DNA from: Acorus gramineus
Taxonomy: Eukaryota > Streptophyta > Magnoliopsida > Acorales > Acoraceae
DNA: 64,000 nt
NCBI GenBank assembly: GCA_030737835.1
Contig: CM060856.1
Location: 16,223,116-16,287,115, forward strand
Direction: 5' to 3'
Made by a program: the position numbers and the translations under genes. Below, piece by piece: positions 11,431-25,080 of the stretch (positions are counted from its first letter, which is position 1; every line of letters starts with the position of its first letter). The notes under the pieces were generated by a model, which saw nothing but the letters and a program-made list of their open reading frames with translations, did not search any database and was not told the origin of the DNA.

Positions 11431-14400
11431 TCAAATAAGAGTGGACATTCCATGTTTCCAGTTGTAAGATCTCCGGCTGCTGCGGTTGCCCGTCTGTGGT
11501 GCGAAGCTCAGCCCAAACATCTCCTTAAGAGCCTTTCCTGGCTCTAAAACTCCAACCAGCTTTGCAACTATGGTAGCGCTTTCTTTAACATGGTCCATGT
11601 CATCAGTCTCTGTCCACAGACGGTGGGCGAGCTGTAACCGCCTCTGCTTGGAGGCCAGATCAATACCCCACTTCCGATAAAGATGATCTCTTTCTTCTGA
11701 AGTATACCTCCTCTGCATCTGTTTGCATAGCATCACTCTTTCACCACGAAGGGTCCTTGTACTGTGCATAAAATGAACATGTTAGATTTAAATCTCTTCA
11801 ATTGTATATAAGACATGATGAATGGATCATTTTGGTCTTTAATGGGTTAAGATATAATATCATTTTTACGGCTATGTTTTCTCGGAGAATGGTTTGTGAA
11901 ACGGAATCCAAATTCGAAGTTGAAATAGGAAAGGTAAATAAAAATGAATTCTAAAAAACTAAATCCCCTAGATTTTCATAGAATACGATTATAGAATAGA
12001 GGGTTTGAAGAAACAGAAGACAAAAGGTTGCTTATAGAGTACAAGAAGCGAGGAATTGGTTTCACCCAACAAAGTGATCTTCTTCTGCATCTATCCATTG
12101 ATGGAAAGATTTTATTTAATTTCTTTTTCTACTAATGAATGCATACCGTAGTTGAGCAGGATAACCTACCTTATATTCTCATGCAACTTGAGGCATAACT
12201 CTTTGAAAGGGAAGAAGAAAGTAGAGAGTACATGCATTTCTTAGCAAACTAGTCAGCCAAAGAACCAATATATAACATGATGAAGGTGGATTTAAATATC
12301 TAAATAAATTAGACAACAGGATTCTTTCGTTTTCAAAAGTTTAACTTTAGATAGGTGGAGTGAAAGAATTGGATGACTACCAAAAAGTAAGTGAAGAACA
12401 GATCAGAGAAAATTGTAGCTAACAGAACAAGAATCCCCTAGACACATGTTAAAGAAGGCTTGAAATACTTTTCTTTTTTTAATAATCTTTATGCAGAAAA
12501 TTTGTCAAAAGAAGCAAAATAAAAGTACCTGGAAGTTCGAGTAACGTCAAAACCATCTTCTCTAGAGGGCTTATCAATACCATTGAGAGAAAGTGATCTC
12601 TTCAGGAAGGAAAGCCTTCTGAGCTCCACTTCCATGTAGATAGAGTCTGTGGGATCACCTTTGAATAGAAGGAAGAAGTAAGTTCGGTGGACCAAAGAAA
12701 CATTGCAGGCCTGCCAGAGCTCAATTATCTCCTTTTGGCGCATCTCAAATTCCAATGGCCAGTGGGGAGGGGATTCTATAGGATTTTCCATTGGGTCCAG
12801 GCCTACATCCTTGACATTCTTTGCGACTCCAAGATCTTCATGGGCCACTTCACCCATCTTCGCCATGGTCTACACAGTGGGAAACCATACTTAGATAACT
12901 AAAATGATATGAGTATCTACAAACAACACACACTTTACTGAATAAGCACCCACATGAGAAAATATCATACTAAGGTTCCTCCCAACTCTACATAGTAACA
13001 GAAAACTACTTGATAGCTTGCTTTTAAGTTGGGCATTATCAAGTTTTTTGAAAATTAAACAACACCTTTGAAATAAAATTCTCAATTGTCCATCTTTCTA
13101 CAATTTTTTAAACTCATTATTGAAAAAGTAATCTACAAATGATCAACCTTTAAATGTCTACAACCTGTAATGAATCATCAATGTAAACCTGTATTAATCT
13201 CTGAAATGGCATTTAACAACATGCTTGGAATTAGACCATTGAGATTCCAGGTCTTCAAACTCTTGGCATAAATATGTTTGTGAATACTAATAACTGAGTT
13301 GGTTTTAAGTTTCCATAATTGATCATTTATTTGGGAACCTGGACAAAGCCCTGAAAGCAGAGTTGTTAAATCCATTTGATTTGTTGAAAGTTGGAGTTGT
13401 TAAGGACTCTCAAAGATGATTTCTTTGGCAGCCGGAATATGTGCAAATTCTTCATCAAGTTTCAAAATGGCATAACATGTTTCTTGAGCTTCTCCCCCCG
13501 CCCCCCCCCAATATTGGTGCCTCATTAATACTCAAATCACTACTTTGGGTGAAGTAAAAATATGAGTAGTTGTAAATTTCAGAAACAAAAGATACAAATA
13601 TGAAGATCCTCAAAACAGTGGGAGATAGTTTTCAGATGCAGGTCCAGCTTAAAATTATATATCAACAATAGCAAATGAGGTTTGATTGGTTTCTATGCCT
13701 AATTAAAAGCATGAAATTTGTCCTTGAAAAAACAAAATGCATAAAATCACAATTTATATCAAGCAAGAGAAAAATAAATGACACTATAAATAATGACTTC
13801 ACACCTGACCATCGGTGAGTTCTTTCTGTAATTGAATTTGAGCCCCTTTAAGCCCAGCAACAAAACTACACAAGCTGGAGATTCCTTCTTCGGAAGCCGA
13901 ATTCATATTTTTTGCATTCAGTAAATCAACAGAACATGTACTCCCAGAACTCCGAGAACCTTCAGCAGATACTGTTTCGATTTCACCATCATATTTCAAT
14001 GGAAGAGGTTTCCTTACAAAGTATTCAGTCTTTCCAAGAAAGTCATTCTCAAACTCACTAGGTGGTGTGCTCTCATTTTGATCTGCTTCCTCAAACAATG
14101 AAGAAGAACCAGTCATCAAAGATGCTCTGCAGCTTCTACTTCTAGTTAACTTTTCCCTTCTTGAGCAAGATAAATCCCCCACTGAAGGCAAAGGAGATGA
14201 CTCATCCTGACGTGGCTCAACAATATTGTTGATGGTCTTTTCCTTAATTTGGAGTTTCTGATCCGATGTTTCAAATGAAAAATCCATAGCAGCACCATTT
14301 AAGGGAAGCAAACTTGCATTCTCATCAGTCAACAATGTATCAGATATTTCACTTCTGCTTACACTTGATTCCTCCATCTCGATACATTGCACCTCTCTGC

Positions 14401-17400
14401 AATGATCCTCAAAGTCTTCACTAGTGTCTTGAGTGGCTGAAATTAAGTCATTAAAAGTAGGGCTGCTGACTGAGAGTCTAGATGAGACATCACCAGACTG
14501 TCCATTGGAATCTTCAGGGAGATACATGTAATGCACATCCTTGTCAGTGAAATTGGTGAATCGAAAATCAATCCTTTGATCAGCAATCCCCGATGATGCT
14601 GATATTGAGAGTTCATCTTCGCATGCATCAGGAGAACAAGGTGCAGGAGCTTGATGGAACTTCTGCAAGATAAAAAAAACGAGGAGGCAAGTAAGATGAT
14701 GCACATCAGAAGGCAGTGGTACCTGGATAAATAATGATACTCTATATTCATACTCTTGAAGCCTGATCATCCCCTACCGCTCGAAGCAAATCCTCAAGCC
14801 GAGATTGAGCAAGATCTCTCTGCTGAATCAGCTCCTTAATTTCTCTCTCCATCTGCATGAGAAAAAAAAAAAAAAAAAACTCAGCAAAAACATAAAAAAA
14901 AAAGTTTAAGTGATATGTCAACTATAACCAAGTTACCAATCACTTTGTCACAGTTGTTATTGTGGGTGGAATAATCAGGTGGCATTTTCTTGTACTTTTG
15001 TTTACAATCTCATGCTTATGCATCACATCTATAGTGTTGAACATGTCATTGTGGTTTAGATACTAGACATCAAAAAGAAAATCTCATTTTATTTTGTCCA
15101 CCATTTGATTACATTCCTTTATTTCAACCATACATTTTTTTCAAAGTTTCATGACATATCTGAAGATTAACACAGTTTGCTTAACTCGAGAAACTATACT
15201 CACAACTTTAATAGAAAACAAGTGAGATGGCGTACAAACAAATGTAGTCCACTGAGCTACCGGATCATAAATTCATAATCCTAATTGATTGTATATAATT
15301 GTGAAAGAATCCCAAGCATATATTATTCATAGTTCACCATTAACAAACTCAAACCCAACTAGCCAAGCAGCCTCATCCCAACTAATTGAGTCAGCTTTAT
15401 TATAATACATAATGAGTTTGTGAGTCGTGACTAGTTCATAACCAGCTCCTGACTTGATGTCAAGCCCGTATTGAATGGTGTCAAATTTGTACAAGTTCAG
15501 TTAGCCAACAGAAGAGGATCACTGACTCCTAAAGACTCTTCGTTCCTTCATGTTTCCATAGTACACTCTTATGTCTAACTGCTTGCCTTGTACAAGAAAA
15601 CCTTGTTTCCTTTGGGTATCAGACATGACATGAACTTAAAAATTGACAATAATGCAATTAAATAGCAATATGTTACCTTTTGAATTCGAGCATCTTTTTC
15701 TCTCAATAATCTCTCCGAATAACTAATGCTTGAAGTTGGTCCAGTAGTTCTTAATTCATTTTCCAGTCTAGCCAGTTCTTTCTGCAGATGCTTTACCAGT
15801 GCTTTATCAGACATGACGACGTTGACTTGCGCCCTTGTGACAACTTCTTTTGCACAGCTCGCAAACAACAGGGTATTTCTGGATTGTTCTATATGACTCC
15901 GTGCAGGGCTCATGGTACAAATAATTGCTGTTTTTGCATTTCCTCCTAAGGAAGGCTGTAGTATCCGTGTGAGCTTCGAGTCTCTATATGGAATATGCCC
16001 GTTTCTTTCGTTGCTGCATCCAACAAAAACATAAAATATGAACATGGAAAGCATGGGTGAGGAGTAGGATCTTCCCAGTTGAGGATATGGAGAGGAGGGT
16101 CGGCTTCTGTAGATAGCTTTTCTACGGGACTGCCTTTCTCATCTCCTTTTTTGGGCCATTGAAGCAGCCTTTGTTTTAAATCTTTCCTTTATTTGCTATT
16201 CTCTCCCCCTTTCCCCCCCACATTTCGGACCTTGTACTTCGATTTTATATCAATGAAATCATGGTAGCTTAGTCAACCTTTTCAAAAAAAAAAAAAAAAA
16301 AACAGAAAAAGAAAAAAAAAAGACAGGAAAGCACAGAGTAGGTCATAAATAGCATTATTGAGTTAACTGCTAATTATAAGAGGTAGAACTAGAGTAAGGC
16401 ATGCTATGTCTTTTGTTGTCCTGGAACAGTATTAGAGTTGACAAGTTTATGAAGAATTGCTCGAGCATTGTAAGTGACAAAAGGGTTGTAGATTAATCTA
16501 AGAATCTGCTAACATGCTTTCCAACATTTATACTGATCTTTTGGAATATGCAAGTATATTTCTTGTCTTACTTCAGGATATTCTATGACAATCCCAAACT
16601 TGTATCTTTGTTACCATGAAAGAAGAATAAGCACATGCTTGATATTATTTACCCATGACATTAGAAGATCTCAGGCTTTCGACTCATCTTTAAAGAAATC
16701 ATTTGCTACCCATATCTAACTGATTTAACTTTTCCCAAGTTGCTTGAAAATATGCAAAAATTTCCCTTGTTGCTTGAGAACATGGAACAGCTAAAGCAGT
16801 AAGCAAGTACATAAGCACAAATAATAAAACAAAAGAAAAGAAGTAAAAGTTTCATCCACCTAAGTTTGCGAATTACTGTTCCCAAAGTAAGCAAACTACG
16901 ATTTATGTGACAACCCTCTTTTAGTCTTGCGCCAGCAGATAGGGCCTGAGATGCACGCTCACTTCCCGCCAGATCAACAAAATCCTGAATAAGGGAAAAA
17001 TACTTCACAAAAATTTTACTCTTTTAAAATCCTGAACATAAAATATGCCCATCATACCACACTGGCAGCAAGTGTGCTTGAATTGTCTTGGCCCAGAAAC
17101 TCGCGGGCAGTACTTTCAATAATCTACAAGAACCCACCAAAAGATACCCATAAAAATTAGAAATATTTAAATTGGTAATCATACTTATTTACTAAATTTT
17201 AAATTGTCTATAGAAAGAGCCAACCAATCGGAGGATTTGATGAGATCTCGAGCTTGTTTCATTCAAGGATGTCTCTCCTATACGCCTTTGGGCTGTGATA
17301 ACATTGTATATGTGATAATCTACAACATAAAATAAATTGTACATCAAAGGACAACCTATAAACAGTTTCACCTTCACATATAGAAAGGAGCCCTCGCAGA

Positions 17401-18534
17401 TGGTTCCAGTCCCGGAGGATTTCCTCTGTAAGCTTCTCCACAACAGTCCCTCTCTGACAAGACAGAAATTTGATTAGCATGTAAGAGCATATTGATCAAA
17501 TTATATGAGGATCACGAATATTCACCTCCGGATCATCAAGAAGCCTGAGTGGCGTACTGTCTGCACTAAGGAGATCCCTCACAGCTTCATTGTATATCTC
17601 CATTGCCGAGAACTTCAAAACAAATGCTCTCTCCTTATGCTGCATGAAGACCAACTGATTCAATTTTTTTTTTTAAATGAAGCATTTAAAACCTAAAAAG
17701 CCTGGCCAACTCCAAAATGACTACCTTTTGTATGTAATCATATATATCTGCCACAGTATACTCAGTTATCCCAATCATAGTGTACGTCTTTCCACTACTT
17801 GTTTGTCCATACGCGAAAATACTCGCTGCATGAATAAATTCAAATTTACAAGCATTAAAAATTATACACATTTTGCAATTGATGTATTGTTAAAAAAAAT
17901 TAGGAGAAGTCAATGCTACTCACAATTGATGCCGCTGACAACAGAAAGGGCAACTTCCTTGGCGGCCTCCTCATACACTTGCCTCGTCGTGGACTCGCAT
18001 CGGAAAACTCTGTCTGCTCCCATAACATTCAAAAGATCACAAATTCACAAACAGAATACCATCCAGAATGAAACCCATAATTCAAAAGGCTCCCCAAATG
18101 GATAAAGATCACTCAATCCAAGATACAGAACATGTACAAATGGACTTGCAAGTCAACACATTCAATTACACACACACACACACACACACAAAAAGACCAC
18201 ATTTTCAAACAACCCATCAATCCTACTCACATTGCACAAAACAAAGTTATATCAAAACCAAAATTTTGAAATCCTCACCAAAGCTGTAAGCAGTGGGAGC
18301 CATGGAGCGGTCGGCGAGGCTATTCTTGAATATAATGGTGGTGTCATTGATGCACTCCCAATCCGATGATTCGTCCCTCGCCTTCTCCTTCGCGTTCAAC
18401 GGCCTCAGCCTCACCGAAACCAAGATCCTCTCTTGACCACCGCCACCACCACCGGCAGCGGCGGCGGTCGCCGCCACTACCGGCGTCTGCGACTTCTCCC
18501 ACATCATCAGCTCCTCCCCTCCAATCGCCCCCAT
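11431..18534 (-). CDS. Kinesin-7 (KIN-7) motor protein, NACK-type C-terminus
   Basis: Plus-end microtubule motor of the plant KIN-7 family. Thirteen exons: 18534-18279, 18013-17924, 17825-17725, 17639-17526, 17453-17372, 17292-17225, 17123-17058, 16984-16860, 16013-15677, 14852-14754, 14662-13805, 12869-12529, 11761-11431; phases agree, total 955 aa. Motor domain about residues 36-360: [14 protein letters not shown]-loop GQTSSGKT (122-129), switch I NETSSRSH (225-232), switch II DLAGSE (263-268), then [21 protein letters not shown] coiled-coil neck follows ([37 protein letters not shown]), then a low-complexity stalk. The C-terminal DUF3490-type domain reads [20 protein letters not shown] and [20 protein letters not shown] chose the family start MGAIGGEEL at 18534; an in-frame ATG lies 21 bases upstream (18555). 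Closest remembered relatives are Arabidopsis AT2G21300/AT4G38950. Confidence 0.96.
18170..18191. repeat. (CA)n microsatellite in kinesin intron 1
   Basis: About eleven CA units in the first intron of the kinesin-7 gene. Confidence 0.95.
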
Positions 18535-18555
18535 TGCTTCCTCCCCCTTCTTCAC

Positions 18556-19123
18556 TTCGCTTTTAAGTCACCCAAAACACAACCCACATTACATCAAATT
18601 CAAACATTAAAGTGAAAACAATGTCTGAATTGTTGGGACCCCCCAAAACAAGGGTTTCTACGACTTGGGTTTGGTTTCATACTTGTCATTTTTGGATCTG
18701 ACTATACGAAGAGAGCAATGTTTTGAGGAGTCGGAACTTCCAATTTGTCGTTTTCAACCGAAGAAAAATAAAAACAAATAAAATTATGGATTTTTAGAAT
18801 AATTAGAATCTTCTAACACGCTTCAAGACTACATTTTGATAATTATAGTGTGTGATTGACGGTTTGGGTTTCCAAATATAATCCAAAAAAATTAATTTTT
18901 TTTTTTTCAAAAAAAGAAACTGAAAAGCCAAGAGCGTCACATTGAATTCTCTTTCTTTTTTTTTTTATAAAGTTATAAAATTTGAAGCAAACAACGTGAT
19001 CAGATTCGAAGTGTTTTAATTTTAAATTTTTTTTTTTTAAAAAAAACGGGGATTTAATTTTCTCTGTGTTCTTTTTTTATTAAAAAGGCCTCGCAAAGCT
19101 GCTGCCTGAAATACTGTCGGTAG
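18556..19123. other. 5' flank of the kinesin-7 gene, no gene
   Basis: AT-rich sequence with several T and A runs. It must contain the kinesin-7 5' UTR and promoter, but I see no TATA element I would defend. Confidence 0.5.
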
Positions 19124-19132
19124 TTTTTTATT

Positions 19133-19645
19133 GGGAAAAAGCCAAATTACCCCCTGTAAACTGCCTGAAATTCATATAACCCCCTGGTGTTTTCCTAAAA
19201 CTTATATAACCCCTGAAAACACCTATATAAAATCATATAGCCACATGAGTTAAATTTTCGTTGGCAAATGATGAATATTATGTCTAGCTAACTCTTGTTA
19301 AAATTATAATATACCAAAAACCCTTTACAATGTGTTAAAAATTTTAAAAAACTTCTAGAAATGATGATTTTATCCCTCAAAATAGAGCTTTAAAGATAAA
19401 ATCATTATGTACAGAAGGTTTTTCACTTTTTGAACAAATTATATGGGCCTTTTGGCATACGGTGTATTTAGTCAGGATTAACGAAATAGAATATGTAGAA
19501 TATTTCTCATCTGTTAACGAAAATTTCACTCAGAGGGTTATTTGGATTTACATAGGTGTCTTCAAGTGATTATATGGACTTCAGGAAAATCCAGGGGGTT
19601 GTATAGATTTAAGGCAGTTGACTGGGGCTTATTTGGATATGTCCC
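19133..19645. mobile_element. MULE-like MITE with ~75-bp inverted ends
   Basis: The left end (19133 onward, GGGAAAAAGCCAAATTACCC) and the reverse complement of the right end (from 19645, GGGACATATCCAAATAAGCC) align for about 75 bases, including CTGCCTGAAATTCATATAACCCCCTGG-type sequence. Flanking 9-mers TTTTTTATT (19124-19132) and TTATTTATT (19646-19654) match at 8 of 9 positions, the target-duplication length of Mutator-like elements. There is no coding capacity. Confidence 0.8.
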
Positions 19646-19914
19646 TTATTTATTTGAGAGAAAAATCATTGTAGCTCTTTAAAATCATCTTAAAATCACA
19701 AAAAATCTATGTAAAATAAAAAAACCGTTGTACATCCCCGTGCTTTTTTAAAAGTATTGAATAAACCCTGGCAGGGACCTAATATTTTGTGATTTTATAG
19801 GGACTTTTTATGATTTTAAGAAGATTTCAAAGACTTTTTTTTATCATGACAAAGATTTATTTGATACTTTTTTAAAACACATGGTGATTTTTTAATTTTA
19901 CAGGAATTTTTTAA

Positions 19915-20746
19915 GGGCACGTCTAGTCCCACCAATCCTTTCTCTTACCCCACCAATCGGGGGGGAAAAAAACGGTGTTTTTTTCTATTTCCTCCGATCT
20001 AGTTAGGTCAACCAAACTTGGTTGTCATATTTTGGACGACTTAACTTGGTTGTTATTTTAGGTTTCAGGCGACCAAATTTGGTCGAACATAATTTGTAAT
20101 AAACTTTATAATTTTTTTTTCTTGGAAACATAATCCCATGACATGTATCCTCTTTGGATCTTTCATGCTACTCCAAGTCTGAGTTGTAATGTAGAGAAAA
20201 TCAATTATTATTATTAAATGTAGAATATAAGAACAATTTTTTACATAAGTGATGGACAAATTTTCAAAAACCAAATATAAAATGTGTTTAGATCAACTGG
20301 TATTTTTTTTTTCAAACAAAGAATCCGCTTAACTACGAATTCAAACGAAGTTTAAAAATGATATATATTTGTCTAATAAGATATTTTTCTATAAAAAATT
20401 GAATTAATTAAAAGTATACATACTTACATTTTTTTCAATCCCTTAACAATTGTTTAGATAAAAGAATAAATGTAGAATATGATGGATAAACCTAAAATTT
20501 TTTTTGTTTACAAAGAATAGGTAAATAAAGTTCTGGATCCTGTTTGACCTATTTGAGTCGCCCAAAACCTGAAATGGCTATCAAGTTTGGTCGTCTGAAA
20601 CCTGAAATGGCGATGAAGTCCGATCGTCCAAAACTTAAATTGATGATCAAGTTCGATCGACCTGAATTGATGGGAACAGTCAAATACCAATTTTTTTTTT
20701 TTTTGATCGGTGGGATAAATAAAACGTTTGGTGGGATAGACACGCC
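19915..20746. mobile_element. Second MULE-like foldback element with ~36-bp internal repeats
   Basis: The left end (GGGCACGTCTAGTCCCACCA) matches the inverted right end (GGCGTGTCTATCCCACCA). Inverted similarity continues inward over a sequence built from repeats of roughly 36 bp (GTCGTCTGAAACCTGAAATG and variants, 20555-20660). Flanks are AATTTTTTAA on the left and AATTTTTTTAA on the right, a 9-10 bp target duplication. There is no coding capacity. Confidence 0.75.
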
Positions 20747-21199
20747 AATTTTTTTAAGATTTAGAGATGATTTGAGAGAGGTACAATGATTTTTTCCTTT
20801 ATTTTTAATTATTTATTTGTTTGTATGTGATAAATGTCTCTCTTCAAAATTTGGAGCCGATGATTTCGAGCCGTACCTTCACCAGTTAAGATGCTACGCG
20901 AAGCTTGTGACAGAAATCGGATTAAACCGCGGAATTTGTGGAATTCTTGCACGTGATTGGGTCATCTTTTTTTTTCCGTTGAATTAACGAAATTGCCACT
21001 GCATCATTGAAGTCGTTATTGAGTACGCGTGGCTGCTTTTTTATTGTTTCAATAAAATGGGCCCAGTTGTTTCTAAGTGGGCCCCTATTTGTCACAAAAA
21101 GAAGGGAAAAAGCGAAATTGTTAGGCCACCGCAGGTCAGTACCGTCCAGGGCCCAAATCTTCCCGTAGTTTGGTCATCTGATGCAGCACGTGCATTTTT

Positions 21200-21840
21200 T
21201 TTTTTAAAAAAGATACATGTAGCGGAATGTAGCCCCACTACAACCTCAATTACAGTTCAATTTATTTATTTTTTATATATAAAATTATATACTCATCTTT
21301 TAAAGTGTATGCTATTATATAAAATGAAGTATATATTTAGATACATTAGTTATTTTTTTTCATGGTGAAAAAAATGAAAAAAAAAACGGAAGGCAGTATA
21401 TTATATGATAGTGCAGTATACACCATGTTAGTGTAGTATATATTACGTTATCATAGCGTATGTGCTACAAAACAGGCTATAAAATGAACTGCGTGTATCA
21501 GCGCTCTTTTTTTAAATGAGCATTGTACACTTTTTTTTTTTGTTAGCGTTGGTATATTCATTGTGATTTACAGGCCTGTCTATAGTCTTATATAGTATGA
21601 TAGTATAATATATATTATACTATCATACCATATGAAATTCTATCATAATATATGACATAATTTTTTTTTTTTCAAAGAAATAAAAAATTAATGTATCTTA
21701 GTATATGTTTCATATTGCATAACCCAATGTACTTCAATAGAGGAGTGTATGATTTTTTATTAAAAAAAAAAAGAAAAAGGTGTGAATTACACTTGAGGTT
21801 GCAATTTGGGCTAAACGTAACATTTTTTTTTTTTTTATAG
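21200..21840. mobile_element. AT-rich non-coding repeat family
   Basis: This stretch contains ATGTATCTTAGTATATGTTT and a block of tandem TATA/GTAGTATA-type motifs. Related sequence recurs at about 22540-22660 and 44600-44800. The start (GTAGCCCCACTACAACCTCA) and end (GAGGTTGCAATTTGGGC) look loosely inverted. I could not fix element borders. Confidence 0.4.
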
Positions 21841-21870
21841 TCCTAAATGCAGTCCATCGTTAGTTTCTCT

Positions 21871-22280
21871 TAACCCATGTTTGATTGAGAAATTGGGGGT
21901 AAAATAAATAGGGATAAAGTGGAATAGTAATAAAATGAGTGTTTGGAAGGCTGAAATAAATAAAATTTGTATGTTAGAATTAATTAGTATAAAGTGATAT
22001 AATTATTCAAGCTACCCCCTGGAATAGTTAGTCTAGGTTATTCAATTCATTTGAATATGTGAGCCCTATTGTTAAATCAAATGTCATTACCTCTTATAAA
22101 TCAATTATCATTGTTTTTTCATGTTTTATAAATCTTTATCCACAACTTATTCACATTGTATCTACAATTTATCTATGGTCAACCAAACAATAAAAACTTC
22201 ATTATTACGTTTCCCAACGAGAATAATTAAAAACGCAATCAAACAAAAAATCACTTACTTCTTATTCAAACGGGGGCTTA
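21871..22280. mobile_element. hAT-like MITE, 410 bp
   Basis: The left end TAACCCATGTTTGATTGA and the inverted right end TAAGCCCCCGTTTGAATAA are similar. They resemble the GTTTG-containing ends common in plant hAT MITEs. The 8-bp flanks GTTTCTCT and GTCTCTTT agree at 6 of 8 positions. Non-coding. Confidence 0.55.
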
Positions 22281-25080
22281 GTCTCTTTACTTATTGCAAC
22301 AGGATATAATTTTTTATATTTTTATAAATAATATCATTTAATTCATTGACGTATATACTTCACATTTTATTAGAATATATATGATTTAGAAAAAATAAAA
22401 ACATAAATGAACTTATCTTTTGAACAGTAAAATAGACCAAAGTATACCATTTTCTTTGTTTTTGAAACTGTTGTTGATACACTGATTCCATTTAACCAGT
22501 CCCGTCTGTAATCAAGAAACAGTTCCCATCCGTATAGTGCAGTGTACACTATTACAGTGTGCGAAATATTTTTTTGTTTTAAAATGTATTAGTATATCTT
22601 AATGTATATTTCACTTTATAATAGTATGTACTTAATGAATTGACTGTATTTTATTTTCTTTTTTAAAAATATACACAAGTGTGTATACTTTTAGTGTTTG
22701 GTAAGAGTAAATACGCAATGATTTGAGTGTAACATCATGGATTATAAGATTTTATATAATATAGAAAATGGGAACTGGTATGATCATTCTTGTTAATTGG
22801 TCATATCGATATATTTTCTATTCTGAATCATAATGAAGCTTATTTATTATATTTTATTCTTACTCCTTATGTTTAAGATGTAACTACTGACAAAGACTAG
22901 TTTGTCAAAAAAAAAAAAAAAAAAAATGAAATTCGTGACTATGAAACAAAGTTTTTCTAAATTATTTTTTTCATATAGATTTCTAAGGTGATCCATCCTT
23001 TTCATAGCTTCGTATTTCAACCTGTCATGTTTGAAAAGAAATATTATACTTCTAAATGCTTCTAATAAGGCAAGAAACATGATATAATTATTCCAATATA
23101 TTAAAATTAATTAACCATGCACATTTTTCTGGTGTATTGAGGACATGTTAGGATGCAATCTTTTCTTTTTCTTTTTTTCAAAATGTATAATAAACTGAAG
23201 ATTAAATGCTAAAAGCGTGCAACTAAACAGGACAGCTTTTTACAGAATCGAAAACTGGATTCCTTTTAATTTTTCCCTCAAAATCTGTGTTTTAAAAAGC
23301 TCAGAAACAACGCTTTTTGATCGGAATCGATTTTTTGAATTGAAAAGCAACTTTCTCTACCAAACATTAAACTCCTTTCAAATATTGATTCCTGATTTAA
23401 AAAAAAACATCCTAAAAAAGTCAACGTCTAAAATTATCTTAAAAAACAGTTTTATTCCAAAAACTACTTTTCAATCTGTGTTTCCAAACGGACCCTTAAT
23501 AAGAATTGAATTCAATCAGTCATTAGTTACCAACAAATATTGTTGCTTAGCCAAAAAAAAAAAAAGGGTTGAAAATTATGGCACATGAGAAGAATGAAAA
23601 TCAAATAGCCAACATCAGTTACCAACAATTCTTGCTCAATAAATAACTATTCAGCAAACACTTGTATCATAATGTCTCCACCAAGTCCTTTAACGGGCCA
23701 CATCTATCTTAAATGAAAATTAAATTAAAACCTTGTACACATTATTATAAACAATGGGAGGTAGCTGGGATGGTAATCTAATTCCATGCAAGGACACAAA
23801 TTAGCTCCAAAGTTCCTTTCTAAAAAGTGATTTTAAGGGACATGTTGTGACCTTCCCTTTTGGAAATGTTGTCTGCTTGTACTTTCTCTGAACCTGATTT
23901 CCATTTCCCTGTGGAGATGATGAGGCTGCTACAATACACTCATTCAAATCAACTACCTTCTTTAATGTCTGATTCAAGGAGGGTTTTACGTCTAGTCCCT
24001 CGTTTAAAAAGATGAAGCTTTATATAAGGAAGCATGTACATCTCATAAAAATAAATTATATATACATTGTGCATACACACTTATCCAAACAAATAGAAAA
24101 TTACAAGGTTCAACTCATTGGTAAAATGGAACTACACACAGAACTGGGAATATTTAACAAAGCTGCAAATTTAAAGTACCTGCATAAACCATCAAACATT
24201 GTTTTTAGGCGTTACACTTAATCGCTTCTTCAGTCATTCATGTAGACATCACAAAACATAAAAATGTATGCATTAAATTTACTGGAATATGTGCATTTTT
24301 TAAAAAAAGTATATACTTTATTAAACAATTATATGCATCGAAAAAATTCAAATTGTGTGTGATATGCAAAAGTGACGACATGAAGTGCCACGTATAACAT
24401 CTTCATTTCCTCAAGAGATCCCACTTGTCTGGAATGTCCTGTGTCAACATCAGACCTCTTCATCAAACAAGCTATAAGAACGCTATAGTAGACCATATAT
24501 AAGAAAGCTACACCTCACAACATTGGATTGTGAAGTGTATCTATAAGAAAGATATACCCCACACAGATGTAGATGCCTTAGTAGTTTGTAACTTTGTATC
24601 ACATTTTTTTCCTTTTTACAATTGATCATCTCTAATTTGAATAAACCTTAGAATGCTTGAAATCATCCAATGAACAAGTTTCACAAGATTTTGAAGACCT
24701 GGAGGCTATCAAGAAGATCATATTCAAATGGGAAACACACAATGAGTTTTAATGTTGATCACAACAATTTTCCTTTTGTTCAATTACCAACATTAATTAA
24801 ACAGTTAAAACTTTGATTTAAAGATATCTTCCATCCATCGACATCAAAATAACAAATAGGTTTTTGTGTGTCAATAACCTTAAAATTTTCTTTCCTTCAA
24901 CATTCTTATTCCAAGATGTCCAAAAAGTGCATTAATGTGTGAACGGGAGATTAGTCTAAGCATTCAATTGTAAAAAAAATGTGTCAATTGATTTGGAGCA
25001 GCAATTGGGTTAGTGGATTAGGTCCTTTCCTCCATCAATCAAAGATGAAATGTAACGAGACCGATATCGCTACGAGTGTG
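22281..25080. other. AT-rich intergenic stretch, no gene seen
   Basis: The open frames here are short and low-complexity and match no family I know. At about 23210-23500 the sequence ends in TTTCCAAACGGACCC, a phrase typical of MITE termini, so a decayed MITE is likely. The rest shows nothing specific. Confidence 0.55.

Noticed and set aside
23217-23588. 123-aa open frame
   Set aside because: Low-complexity Asn/Lys/Phe/Ser-rich, ends in a MITE-like CCAAACGGACCC sequence, and has no homology I recognise.
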